A stretch of 7,855 nucleotides of DNA from Chitinophaga pinensis (GTDB lineage: Bacteria > Bacteroidota > Bacteroidia > Flavobacteriales_D > Crocinitomicaceae). Made by a program: the position numbers and the translations under genes. The notes below the pieces were generated by a model. It was not told the DNA's origin and did not search any database. It was given only the letters and a program-made list of their open reading frames with translations. Shown one piece after another: positions 1-6,239 of the stretch (the stretch's first letter is position 1; each line of letters opens with the position of its first letter). The stretch lies in assembly GCA_945870115.1 (NCBI GenBank), contig CAMBRH010000158.1:1-7855 (forward strand), written 5' to 3'.

Positions 1-207
1 ACCAGCATCAATGCAAACTGTTTTTATTTTTTGTAAATCTAAATTCGAATTTTGAGCAAATATAGTAGAATTGTAAAATGAAAACCCGAAACAAAAAAGT
101 ATAAAACCAATAAATTTGGCACAAAAAATGCGGGAAGCTTTTGAAAATATTTTCTTCTTTATAAAAAACAAGTCGTTAATTTTATAGTTTTGTACTCGAA
201 AAGTCAT
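1..207 (-). CDS. N-acetylmuramoyl-L-alanine amidase, N-terminal part (cut by window edge)
   Basis: This is the first 69 codons of a gene reading leftwards off the window. The protein begins MTFRVQNYKINDL, has a Lys/Arg-rich stretch (residues about 17-31), then a hydrophobic segment (about 32-50, FIGFILFCFGF...) ending IFA-Q, which looks like a signal peptide with an unusually long n-region. After a short linker the visible sequence ends KTVCIDAG, matching the first strand of Amidase_3 zinc amidases (I-D-x-G-H-G-G), so the next residue should be the first zinc-ligand His. Such enzymes cleave the amide bond between MurNAc and the stem peptide in the periplasm, during cell separation or wall turnover. 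ATG at 207 is the only ATG in frame; a TTG at codon 13 is a less likely alternative. The gene is divergent from lptD with a 37-bp gap. The family call rests on a short motif, but signal peptide and motif agree. Confidence 0.8.
   Translation of the reverse strand, partial: MTFRVQNYKINDLFFIKKKIFSKASRIFCAKFIGFILFCFGFSFYNSTIFAQNSNLDLQKIKTVCIDAG
185..192 (+). promoter_or_regulatory. Putative -7 promoter element (TAGTTTTG) for lptD
   Basis: TAGTTTTG is an exact match to the Bacteroidota -7 consensus TAnnTTTG. Transcription would start near 196-198, giving a leader of about 47 nt before the lptD start at 245. No TTTG is seen at the usual -33 distance, so the match is partial. The element lies inside the 5' end of the divergent amidase gene. 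Confidence 0.45.
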
Positions 208-226
208 TGTATAATCTATTATTTAA

Positions 227-234
227 CAAAAATA
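227..234 (-). promoter_or_regulatory. Putative -7 promoter element (TATTTTTG) for the amidase gene
   Basis: Read on the minus strand, 234 to 227 is TATTTTTG, an exact TAnnTTTG match, about 20 nt upstream of the amidase ATG at 207. A TTTG at 253-250 (minus strand) is a possible -33 element, but the 15-nt spacer is shorter than the usual 19-21. The expected start site near 221-223 gives a leader of about 15 nt. Confidence 0.45.
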
Positions 235-244
235 TAGTTAAAAT

Positions 245-2794
245 TTGTTCAAAAAACGTTCCATAAATCTATTTATCTTCTTTTCATTGTTAATAATGTA
301 TAGAGGTGGATTTGGTTACAGTCAAGACTCTCTTGAAATTACACAAAAAAAAGATACAATATATACCATTGACAACTCAATTGAAAGTATAATCAAAGCG
401 AGTTCCAAAGATTCTATTCGACACGATTACAAGGCAAAACAATTACATTTATATGGAGAAGCAGTAATTTTTTATGAAGAAATCGTTTTAAGTGCTGATT
501 ACATTTTAGTAGATTTCAATAAAAATGAAGTTTTCGCTTCTTACACCTTAGATAATGATAGTAATCGTGTTGGTTTACCAAAATTTAACGATGGAAATGA
601 CGAAATTATTGCTTCAAAAATTCGCTATAATTTTGACTCCAAAAAAGGTTTTATTCAAGAAGTAAAACTGAAGCAAGACGAGAACTATTTATACATGGAA
701 GTTGCCAAACGACAAGCAAATGAAGAAATTCACTTCAAAAAAGGACGATTTACAACCTGCGATTTAGAAGAACCACATTTTCATTTTCAATTGTCAAAAG
801 CAATTTTAATTCCTGAAAAAAGAATCGTTTCTGGACCAATGAATTTATGGGTAAAAGGTGTTCCTACTCCACTTGGTTTGCCTTTTATTTTTATTCCTCA
901 AAAAAAACCTGAGCAAAAAACCTACGGATTTATTTTCCCTCAATATACTATTCAATCTCCTTACGGAATGGGAATTCAAAATCTGGGTTATTTCGTACCA
1001 ATAAATGATAGTTTGCAAACAACTTTTTACGCAAACCTATATTCAAGAGGAAGTTGGGGATTAAGTAATCAAACTTCTTATAAAGTTAAATATAAATTTG
1101 ATGGAAGTTTTAATCTTGGCTTTCAACGCTTGAAAAATGGTTTTCCAGACACAAATAAAATCAATAAATTGAATATTGTTTGGACACATCGACAAGATGC
1201 AAAAGCAAATCCTTTGTGGAATTTTTCCTCTAATGTGAATTTTATTTCTGATAATTCAACGAAAACAAATTTAGATCCATTAAATCCTGATTATTTCAAA
1301 AATAGTATCAATTCAGATGTAAATATAAACCGCTTATTTCCAGGAAAACCAATTACTGCGGGAATGAAATTATCAGTTCGACAAAATTCAAACATAAATA
1401 ATTTTGCCATTACAAGTCCAATTTTTAATTTAAATGTTACACGATTTTCTCCTTTTGCCTTGTTCAAAAAAGATAAAGTTTCTTCAAAAAAATGGTACGA
1501 ACAAATTGTGATGACCTACAATTTTGAAGGTCAAAACAGAGCGTCTTTCCACGACTCATTGGTTGGACAAAAGCGTTTTGACTTGGTAAAACAAAGTTTT
1601 ATGAACGGAATAAATCAATCTTCCACGATGCAATCAACTTTGAGCATTTTTAAAAACACTTTAAAATTGACTCCTTCAGTTACCTACAATAATAAATTTA
1701 ATTTTCAGCAAATAAGTAAATCTTACGACACGTTATTAAACAGTACTAGAACTGATACTATTCGCAAATCAGGAATGTCGCAAAGCATTTCTTTTTCTGC
1801 ATCTCTGACAACTGTTTTATATAACTATTATCGTTTTGTTGGAAAAAACAAACCTTTGATGCGACACATCATTACTCCAAATGTTTCTTTTCGTTACAAT
1901 CCAAATTTGAATCAATTAATTTCTGATTCTGTCGGTGTAAATAAAAGCTTGGTAAAATATTCTCCATTTGAAAGAAGTATTTATCCAGAATCCGCTTCAA
2001 ATTCAAGTGCTTTTTTGTCTTTTGGATTTAACAATACTTTTGAGTTGAAACATAAATCCAAAAAAGATACTGTTACTTGCTTCACTAAAACTCGCGTAAT
2101 TGATGCACTTTCTTTCGCAGGAACGTATGATTTCATGAAAGATTCAATGCAATTTAGCCGAATTAATGCGAATTTGAGAATTAATCCACTTGATTTTTTA
2201 AATATTGTGGCTTCAACAACTTTAAGTCCTTATAATTGGGTTGATTCTACGAATTTTGAAACCAAAGAATTTGCATTAAAAGAACGAGGAAAATTATTTA
2301 GAATTTATTCTGCTTCAATCAACACCAGTTTGATTTTAACAACACCCAAAAGCAGAAAAAAAATCAAAGAAAACTCGATTAATATTGTTGATAATTGGAA
2401 TGCTGATTTTCAATATTATTCTTTACATCCAGAATTTTTGGTTGATTTTGAAATACCATGGAGAATTACTTTAAGTCATGTTTTTGACATTAATCGATCA
2501 ACAACTCCAATTTTGCTTGGAAGACAATTTAATCAAAATCAAACCATCACTTTTAATTCAGATTTCACTTTCACTAAGCGTTGGAAAATAATTTCTGATG
2601 TATATTTTGATTTAAAAACAAAAGAAGTTACCAATTCCAGATTAACGTTGACAAGAGATTTACATTGTTGGAATTTGTCTTTTTTCTGGATTCCGATTGG
2701 AGGAAATCAAAGTTTTATGTTTCGTTTGAATGCCAATTCAAATTTATTTAAAGATGCAAAAATAGAACTAAAAAAACCACCCACTTTTTTCTAA
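245..2794 (+). CDS. lptD: LPS-assembly outer-membrane protein LptD
   Basis: The 849-residue protein is the outer-membrane end of the Lpt bridge, which inserts lipopolysaccharide (or lipooligosaccharide) into the outer leaflet together with lipoprotein LptE. Residues 1-27 form a signal peptide (KKR, then INLFIFFSLLI). Residues about 50-200 are an OstA/LptA-type periplasmic beta-jellyroll (LYGEAVIFYEEIVLSADYI; FTTCDLEEPHFHF). The segment from W202 (WVKGVPTPLGLPFIFIPQKK) matches the conserved junction to the barrel, and about 230-849 is a beta-barrel of alternating strands ending in aromatic residues (PPTFF). There are three cysteines: C172, C612 and C808. The start is TTG: a stop (239-241) lies one codon upstream, and the first internal ATG (codon 18) would remove the signal peptide. 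Length is normal for Bacteroidota. It is divergent from an amidase; no gene follows on its strand for about 200 bp, so it looks monocistronic. Confidence 0.93.
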   Translation: MFKKRSINLFIFFSLLIMYRGGFGYSQDSLEITQKKDTIYTIDNSIESIIKASSKDSIRHDYKAKQLHLYGEAVIFYEEIVLSADYILVDFNKNEVFASYTLDNDSNRVGLPKFNDGNDEIIASKIRYNFDSKKGFIQEVKLKQDENYLYMEVAKRQANEEIHFKKGRFTTCDLEEPHFHFQLSKAILIPEKRIVSGPMNLWVKGVPTPLGLPFIFIPQKKPEQKTYGFIFPQYTIQSPYGMGIQNLGYFVPINDSLQTTFYANLYSRGSWGLSNQTSYKVKYKFDGSFNLGFQRLKNGFPDTNKINKLNIVWTHRQDAKANPLWNFSSNVNFISDNSTKTNLDPLNPDYFKNSINSDVNINRLFPGKPITAGMKLSVRQNSNINNFAITSPIFNLNVTRFSPFALFKKDKVSSKKWYEQIVMTYNFEGQNRASFHDSLVGQKRFDLVKQSFMNGINQSSTMQSTLSIFKNTLKLTPSVTYNNKFNFQQISKSYDTLLNSTRTDTIRKSGMSQSISFSASLTTVLYNYYRFVGKNKPLMRHIITPNVSFRYNPNLNQLISDSVGVNKSLVKYSPFERSIYPESASNSSAFLSFGFNNTFELKHKSKKDTVTCFTKTRVIDALSFAGTYDFMKDSMQFSRINANLRINPLDFLNIVASTTLSPYNWVDSTNFETKEFALKERGKLFRIYSASINTSLILTTPKSRKKIKENSINIVDNWNADFQYYSLHPEFLVDFEIPWRITLSHVFDINRSTTPILLGRQFNQNQTITFNSDFTFTKRWKIISDVYFDLKTKEVTNSRLTLTRDLHCWNLSFFWIPIGGNQSFMFRLNANSNLFKDAKIELKKPPTFF

Positions 2795-2879
2795 ATGCTT
2801 AATTTGATACTAAAGCAATATAAACTCCGACGTAAATAGATAATATTAAGATCAAAATATTACTATGCATTCATAGTTA

Positions 2880-2911
2880 TTCTAATTTAAATGTTCATCA
2901 ATAAATTAGAA
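2880..2911. repeat. Inverted repeat, perfect 10-bp stem with 12-nt loop
   Basis: TTCTAATTTA (2880-2889) and TAAATTAGAA (2902-2911) are exact reverse complements around a 12-nt loop. The stem is almost all A/T (one G-C pair) and has no following U-tract, so it is a poor intrinsic terminator. It starts 86 nt after lptD. An 8-bp direct repeat CATTCATA (2868-2875 and 2917-2924) lies on each side. The rest of 2795-2979 shows no coding potential. Confidence 0.4.
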
Positions 2912-2979
2912 ATATTCATTCATAAAGGAAGTATAAATAAGTAAGTAAATTTTATGTTATAACTTATAAATTTATTTTA

Positions 2980-2987
2980 TATATTTA
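2980..2987 (+). promoter_or_regulatory. Promoter-like -7 element (TATATTTA) for the T9SS cargo gene
   Basis: TATATTTA matches TAnnTTTG at all fixed positions but the last. Transcription would begin near 2991-2993. This gives a leader of about 26 nt if translation starts at ATG 3019, or a leaderless mRNA if it starts at ATG 2992. No TTTG is seen at the -33 distance. Confidence 0.35.
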
Positions 2988-3018
2988 CAACATGTTTAAA
3001 TCTCTAAAACAAAAAGTC

Positions 3019-4779
3019 ATGAAAACAATACATACAAATATAATCTTGATGCTGATTTTAGCACTAAGTTATGGTAGTTTATTTTCTCAATCTTATGGTC
3101 CATTTAACCCAGCAAACAATGCAAATAACAATTCCGTAGGTGTCAATGATTGGACTAATCATAATCGCGTAATTTCTTCAAATAATTCTTATTCAACAGT
3201 CAGTACTTTTGGATTTTCAAAATATGTCGAAGGATCAAATTTTGGTTTTGCACTTTTACCAACTGATGTTGTTACCGGTATTCAAGTTGATATTGAAAAA
3301 ACAAGTACTGCAATGCAAAATGTTTCATTATTAAATGCATGGGCAACTGGTACAAATAGACCTCTATCCGCAGGAACAAATAGAATGTTAATTGTTAATA
3401 TTTCATTTGAAAATGCAACTGCAAGAAATATCACTAACGTAACATATGGAGGAAGAGCATTAACTCAACTTTTTGAACGAGATTTATTTACTACTTTTTA
3501 CGCAAAAACAGAGATTTGGGGATTAATGGAAGCCGATTTGGCACTTTGTGTTGGCACCAATATTACTTTTACTTATGCTGCTTCTGTTCCTGTAGAAAAT
3601 TTTGAAATTATTAGTTCCGCAGTTTATCAAAATGTGGATCAAGTTTCAGCTATTAATCATACAACTTCTTCAACAAGAAACGGGGGCGCTGGTGCTTATC
3701 AAATAACTCCAGCATTATCAACCTTGGTTGGAAGCATGTCAATAATGTCGGTTTTTTGTGGGAATCCACCTAGTCCTATGCAAGCTTTAGGAAATTCGAA
3801 TGCTTTTTCAGTAAATAGTGGGTTTACTGAAAGAATAGATTTTCATGTTGCAAATGCAGGAGCCGCAGCTACTGGTGGTGTTTCACAGATTAGCGATAAA
3901 AGTTCTGTTGCAATTGGAACAGAACAACCATCCTTTACTTTTACTGGAACAACAAATAGACTTGTTGCAGTTGGAATTTCATTACGCAGGGCAAGACAAT
4001 TTGATAATAATGTAAGTCTAAGGAAAGCAGCTGGATATGTTGGAAGCAATAAAGCGTTAGCTGGAGTTGATTGGCCTACAAGTGATACTTATGTTACTTA
4101 TGGAGGAGCTGGTGATCTTTGGGGAACAACTTGGACATTCGCAGAAATTAATGATCCAAGTTTTGGAGCTGGGATTTCTGTAGAAGTTAGAAATGGTACC
4201 GCAAATATTGACAATATTAGAGTTACTGTTTTTGTTTCAAGTATCTTACCAATTGAATTAATCAGTTTTTCAACTGAAAACATCAATGAAACAGTAAATG
4301 TAACATGGGCAACTGCATCAGAAAGGGAAAATGACTATTTTCAATTAGAACATTCAAGAGATGGTTCTTACTGGCAAGAAGTTGCTATCGTAAAAGGCGC
4401 TGGTAATAGTTCTGAAAAAATTGATTATAGTTATGTTGATAAAACACCTTTTTATGGAAAATCTTATTATCGTTTAACTCAATACGACATAAATGGTGTT
4501 GCAAACCAGTTAGGAACATTATCAAATGAATTAATTGTTACAAAATACCTAATCTATCCTGTCCCAGTAAACAAATCAATGTTTTTAGAAGGTGATAATT
4601 TAATGAATTCTGAAATATTTGTTGTAAATAGTGTTGGAGAAATTATTGATGTTGAACAAACCATTGTGGGAGATAAAATAAGTTTTAATTTTAGTGATGT
4701 TAAAAATGGAGCTTATTTTTTAACAATTGAAAACGACAAAACTAAAAAAACAGAAAGAATTAGTGTCGTACATAAATAA
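3019..4779 (+). CDS. Secreted protein with T9SS type A sorting domain and nested beta-sandwich domains
   Basis: A 586-residue exported protein of unknown specific function. Residues 1-23 are a signal peptide (MKTIHTNIILMLILALSYGSLFS-Q). Residues about 24-94 and 329-409 read as two halves of one beta-rich domain; the second half has the hallmark PTSDTYVTYGGAGDLWGTTW and ends in NIDNIRVTVF. Between them, about 95-328 looks like an inserted domain, with TNRMLIVNISFE, NVTYGGRALT, AKTEIWGL and a closing TNRLVAVGISL. Residues 411-508 (PIELISFSTE..., WATASERENDYFQLEHSRDG, SYYRLTQYD) are the Fn3-like module that commonly precedes T9SS tails. Residues 513-586 (YPVPVNKS... KNGAYFLTIEN...) are the type A sorting domain, predicting T9SS export and cleavage or anchoring at the surface. 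No catalytic motif is visible, so an adhesive or structural role is only a guess. An in-frame ATG at 2992 would add nine residues (MFKSLKQKV); I prefer 3019 for its A-rich upstream and standard signal peptide. Confidence 0.85.
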   Translation: MKTIHTNIILMLILALSYGSLFSQSYGPFNPANNANNNSVGVNDWTNHNRVISSNNSYSTVSTFGFSKYVEGSNFGFALLPTDVVTGIQVDIEKTSTAMQNVSLLNAWATGTNRPLSAGTNRMLIVNISFENATARNITNVTYGGRALTQLFERDLFTTFYAKTEIWGLMEADLALCVGTNITFTYAASVPVENFEIISSAVYQNVDQVSAINHTTSSTRNGGAGAYQITPALSTLVGSMSIMSVFCGNPPSPMQALGNSNAFSVNSGFTERIDFHVANAGAAATGGVSQISDKSSVAIGTEQPSFTFTGTTNRLVAVGISLRRARQFDNNVSLRKAAGYVGSNKALAGVDWPTSDTYVTYGGAGDLWGTTWTFAEINDPSFGAGISVEVRNGTANIDNIRVTVFVSSILPIELISFSTENINETVNVTWATASERENDYFQLEHSRDGSYWQEVAIVKGAGNSSEKIDYSYVDKTPFYGKSYYRLTQYDINGVANQLGTLSNELIVTKYLIYPVPVNKSMFLEGDNLMNSEIFVVNSVGEIIDVEQTIVGDKISFNFSDVKNGAYFLTIENDKTKKTERISVVHK

Positions 4780-4796
4780 GATTGGATAATTACTTT

Positions 4797-4833
4797 AAAA
4801 AGCAGTTTGATTAGATTCAAGCTGCTTTTTTTT
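4797..4833 (+). terminator. Strong intrinsic terminator after the T9SS cargo gene
   Basis: AAAAAGCAG (4797-4805) pairs with CTGCTTTTT (4822-4830). The stem continues through a T-G wobble and TTGA/TCAA to a 6-nt loop (4811-4816), giving 14 pairs, followed by an unbroken T-run to 4833. It lies 17 nt after the stop codon. The A-run facing the T-run could make it act on both strands, but no gene reads towards it from the right. Confidence 0.9.
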
Positions 4834-4863
4834 GTTCATCTTTCAATTTTATTTATACCTTTG
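4831..4863 (+). promoter_or_regulatory. Promoter of the CDF transporter gene (TTTG-N21-TACCTTTG)
   Basis: The -7 element TACCTTTG (4856-4863) is an exact TAnnTTTG match. A -33 TTTG (4831-4834) lies 21 nt upstream, within the accepted spacing, and is made from the end of the preceding terminator's T-run. The G of the -7 box is only 5 nt before the ATG at 4869, so transcription should start at or within about two bases of the start codon, predicting a leaderless mRNA. Confidence 0.7.
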
Positions 4864-4868
4864 ACTCA

Positions 4869-5864
4869 ATGGAAAATTCTAATTCAACTGAAAAATTAAA
4901 TTTAAACTTTCAAAAAATTGTCGTTGCTTTTGGAATTTTACTTTTTCTTATCAAAATATTCGCTTGGTATTTAACGCAATCTGTTGCAATCTATTCAGAT
5001 GCACTAGAAAGTATTGTAAATATAATTGGCTCATTCTTGGGGTTATATAGCCTTTATTTAGTTACTAAACCTAAAGATTTAAATCATCCAAATGGACATG
5101 GAAAGGTAGAATTTTTAACCTCAGGAATAGAGGGGATATTAATCGCTATTGCGGGAATAATTATTTTAATTGAGGCAATTCAGAATTTATTTCAGAAAAC
5201 AACTTTAGAAAAAGTTGATTACGGAATTTATCTTGTGGCATTTACTGCTTTAGTAAATTTTATTTTAGGATATTATGCATTAAAAAAAGGCGAAAAAACA
5301 CATTCTCTCGTTTTAAAATCCACTGGAAAACATTTAATTACAGATACTTATTCAACACTTGGAATCATTTTAGGTCTAATTTTAATGTACTTCACCAAAA
5401 TTTCATGGATTGACAGTGGAGTTGCAATCATTTTTTCTTTTATCATTTTATTTACAGGATACAAAATAATTCGTGATTCAGTTAGTGGAATAATGGACGA
5501 GGCAGATGAAAAAATCATTCAAGAATTTATTATTTTCATGAAGGATAATCGCATTTCAATGTGGATTGATTTGCATAATTTAAGAATAATAAAATATGGT
5601 TCAAAACTACACATGGATTTACATTTAACACTACCATATTATTTGACGGTTTTACAAGCGCATGATGAAATGGAAAAATTAGAAAAGCTGATTAATTTTC
5701 ACTTTTCTGATCGAGTAGAATTGTTTGTACACATCGATCCTTGTCAAAAATTTTCATGTGAAATTTGCTCAATTGAAAATTGTGAAGTCAGAAATCATAA
5801 GCAACTTAAAAAACTTGAATGGAATTTTGAAAATATTTCTGCAAATTCAAAACATCGTATTTAA
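4869..5864 (+). CDS. Cation diffusion facilitator (CDF) family divalent-metal exporter
   Basis: A 331-residue inner-membrane antiporter expected to export a divalent metal (Zn, Fe, Mn or similar) in exchange for protons. It aligns by eye with E. coli FieF/YiiP throughout: LIKIFAWYLTQSVAI in TM1, NHPNGHGKVE (72-81) in the TM2-TM3 loop, six hydrophobic segments up to about 200, then a cytoplasmic dimerisation domain. FieF transport-site residues D45, D49, H153 and D157 correspond to E47, N51, H155 and D159, so the TM2 pair is altered. Loop-site residues D70, H73 and H77 are kept. Cytoplasmic-site residues are kept (H236 in DLHNLR, H252, H265, and H288/D290 in HIDP). After H288-I-D290-P the protein has a Cys-rich segment, C292-x4-C297-x2-C300-x4-C305, absent from FieF. 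It has its own promoter and is preceded by a terminator, so it is likely monocistronic. The exact metal cannot be told from sequence. Confidence 0.92.
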   Translation: MENSNSTEKLNLNFQKIVVAFGILLFLIKIFAWYLTQSVAIYSDALESIVNIIGSFLGLYSLYLVTKPKDLNHPNGHGKVEFLTSGIEGILIAIAGIIILIEAIQNLFQKTTLEKVDYGIYLVAFTALVNFILGYYALKKGEKTHSLVLKSTGKHLITDTYSTLGIILGLILMYFTKISWIDSGVAIIFSFIILFTGYKIIRDSVSGIMDEADEKIIQEFIIFMKDNRISMWIDLHNLRIIKYGSKLHMDLHLTLPYYLTVLQAHDEMEKLEKLINFHFSDRVELFVHIDPCQKFSCEICSIENCEVRNHKQLKKLEWNFENISANSKHRI

Positions 5865-5890
5865 ACTTAAATAATTATTTTCTTATAAAA

Positions 5891-5924
5891 TTTGTGCAAC
5901 TAAATTGATTTTTTTTTATATTTG
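5891..5924 (+). promoter_or_regulatory. Promoter of the small lipoprotein gene (TTTG-N22-TATATTTG)
   Basis: The -7 element TATATTTG (5917-5924) matches TAnnTTTG exactly, and TTTG (5891-5894) lies 22 nt upstream as a -33 element. The expected start site is near 5928-5930, a few nt before the ATG at 5934. This argues against a TTG start at 5922, which lies within the promoter element. Confidence 0.65.
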
Positions 5925-5933
5925 TTCCAACTT

Positions 5934-6179
5934 ATGAAAAACATATTATTACTGTCACTATTAAATTTGCTTATTCTATCTTGTTCGCACGCGAAAAAAG
6001 GTTTGAAGAATGCGAATGAATTGACTTCAAATAATACTATTGATTCAACAAAAATTTCAAATAATGTTATTTCTGATTCAACTAAAGTATATTATTTAGA
6101 TGGAAAAGAATTAAAACTTTCAACAAAAAAGAGTCAATCAATCAAAGAAAATCCAAAATCAAAAAAAACAAATAAATAA
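5934..6179 (+). CDS. Small lipoprotein of unknown function
   Basis: An 81-residue protein that I do not recognise. It starts MKNILLLSLLNLLILSC: a short hydrophobic signal peptide with a Bacteroidota-type lipobox (LILS-C), so C17 should be lipidated after signal peptidase II cleavage. The mature part (about 65 residues) is rich in Ser, Thr, Asn and Lys with no predicted fold evident, and ends in a basic tail (KENPKSKKTNK). Residues 32-41 (SNNTIDSTKI) and 42-52 (SNNVISDSTKV) are a diverged tandem duplication, followed by YYLDGKEL. The residues after C17 (SHAKKG) lack the acidic residues of the surface-export signal described in Capnocytophaga, so a periplasm-facing location is more likely. ATG 5934 is chosen over TTG 5922 because the latter lies in the promoter. 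The following gene starts 60 bp downstream and may be on the same transcript. Confidence 0.75.
   Translation: MKNILLLSLLNLLILSCSHAKKGLKNANELTSNNTIDSTKISNNVISDSTKVYYLDGKELKLSTKKSQSIKENPKSKKTNK
6027..6089 (+). repeat. Diverged tandem duplication inside the lipoprotein gene
   Basis: Copy 1 (6027-6056, 30 nt) begins TCAAATAATACTATT and copy 2 (6057-6089, 33 nt) begins TCAAATAATGTTATT; both continue with GATTCAAC. Copy 2 carries one extra codon (TCT). The copies encode SNNTI-DSTKI and SNNVISDSTKV. Most differences are third-base or conservative changes, so the duplication is old and under some constraint. Confidence 0.65.
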
Positions 6180-6184
6180 TGCCT

Positions 6185-6217
6185 TTGCTCAAAAGTCAAA
6201 AAAGACAGAGCAATTTT
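6185..6217 (+). terminator. Weak hairpin, possible attenuator between the lipoprotein gene and the next gene
   Basis: TTGCTC (6185-6190) pairs with GAGCAA (6208-6213), and an inner GTC/GAC (6195-6197 with 6204-6206) closes an A6 loop; four T follow (6214-6217). The internal bulge and short T-run make it a weak terminator, so partial read-through into the gene at 6240 is likely. Confidence 0.35.
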
Positions 6218-6239
6218 ACAAACAAATAAATAACAAACT

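Noticed and set aside
2956..2963. 8-bp palindrome GTTATAAC upstream of the T9SS cargo gene as an operator
   Set aside because: Too short and too likely by chance in AT-rich sequence; no second copy near a promoter.
2795..2991. Possible small RNA or small gene in the spacer after lptD
   Set aside because: No open frame with a start context, no recognisable RNA fold beyond the weak hairpin, and no T-run terminator.
3843..4049. Minus-strand open frame of 68 codons
   Set aside because: It lies wholly inside the T9SS cargo gene, whose plus-strand reading has clear domain content; no family features or promoter.
4098..4286. Minus-strand open frame of 62 codons
   Set aside because: Antisense shadow within the same cargo gene; no signal, motif or start context.
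5922..5933. TTG start giving MFQL before the lipoprotein signal peptide
   Set aside because: The TTG overlaps the TATATTTG promoter box and would precede the transcription start; ATG 5934 gives a normal lipoprotein signal peptide.
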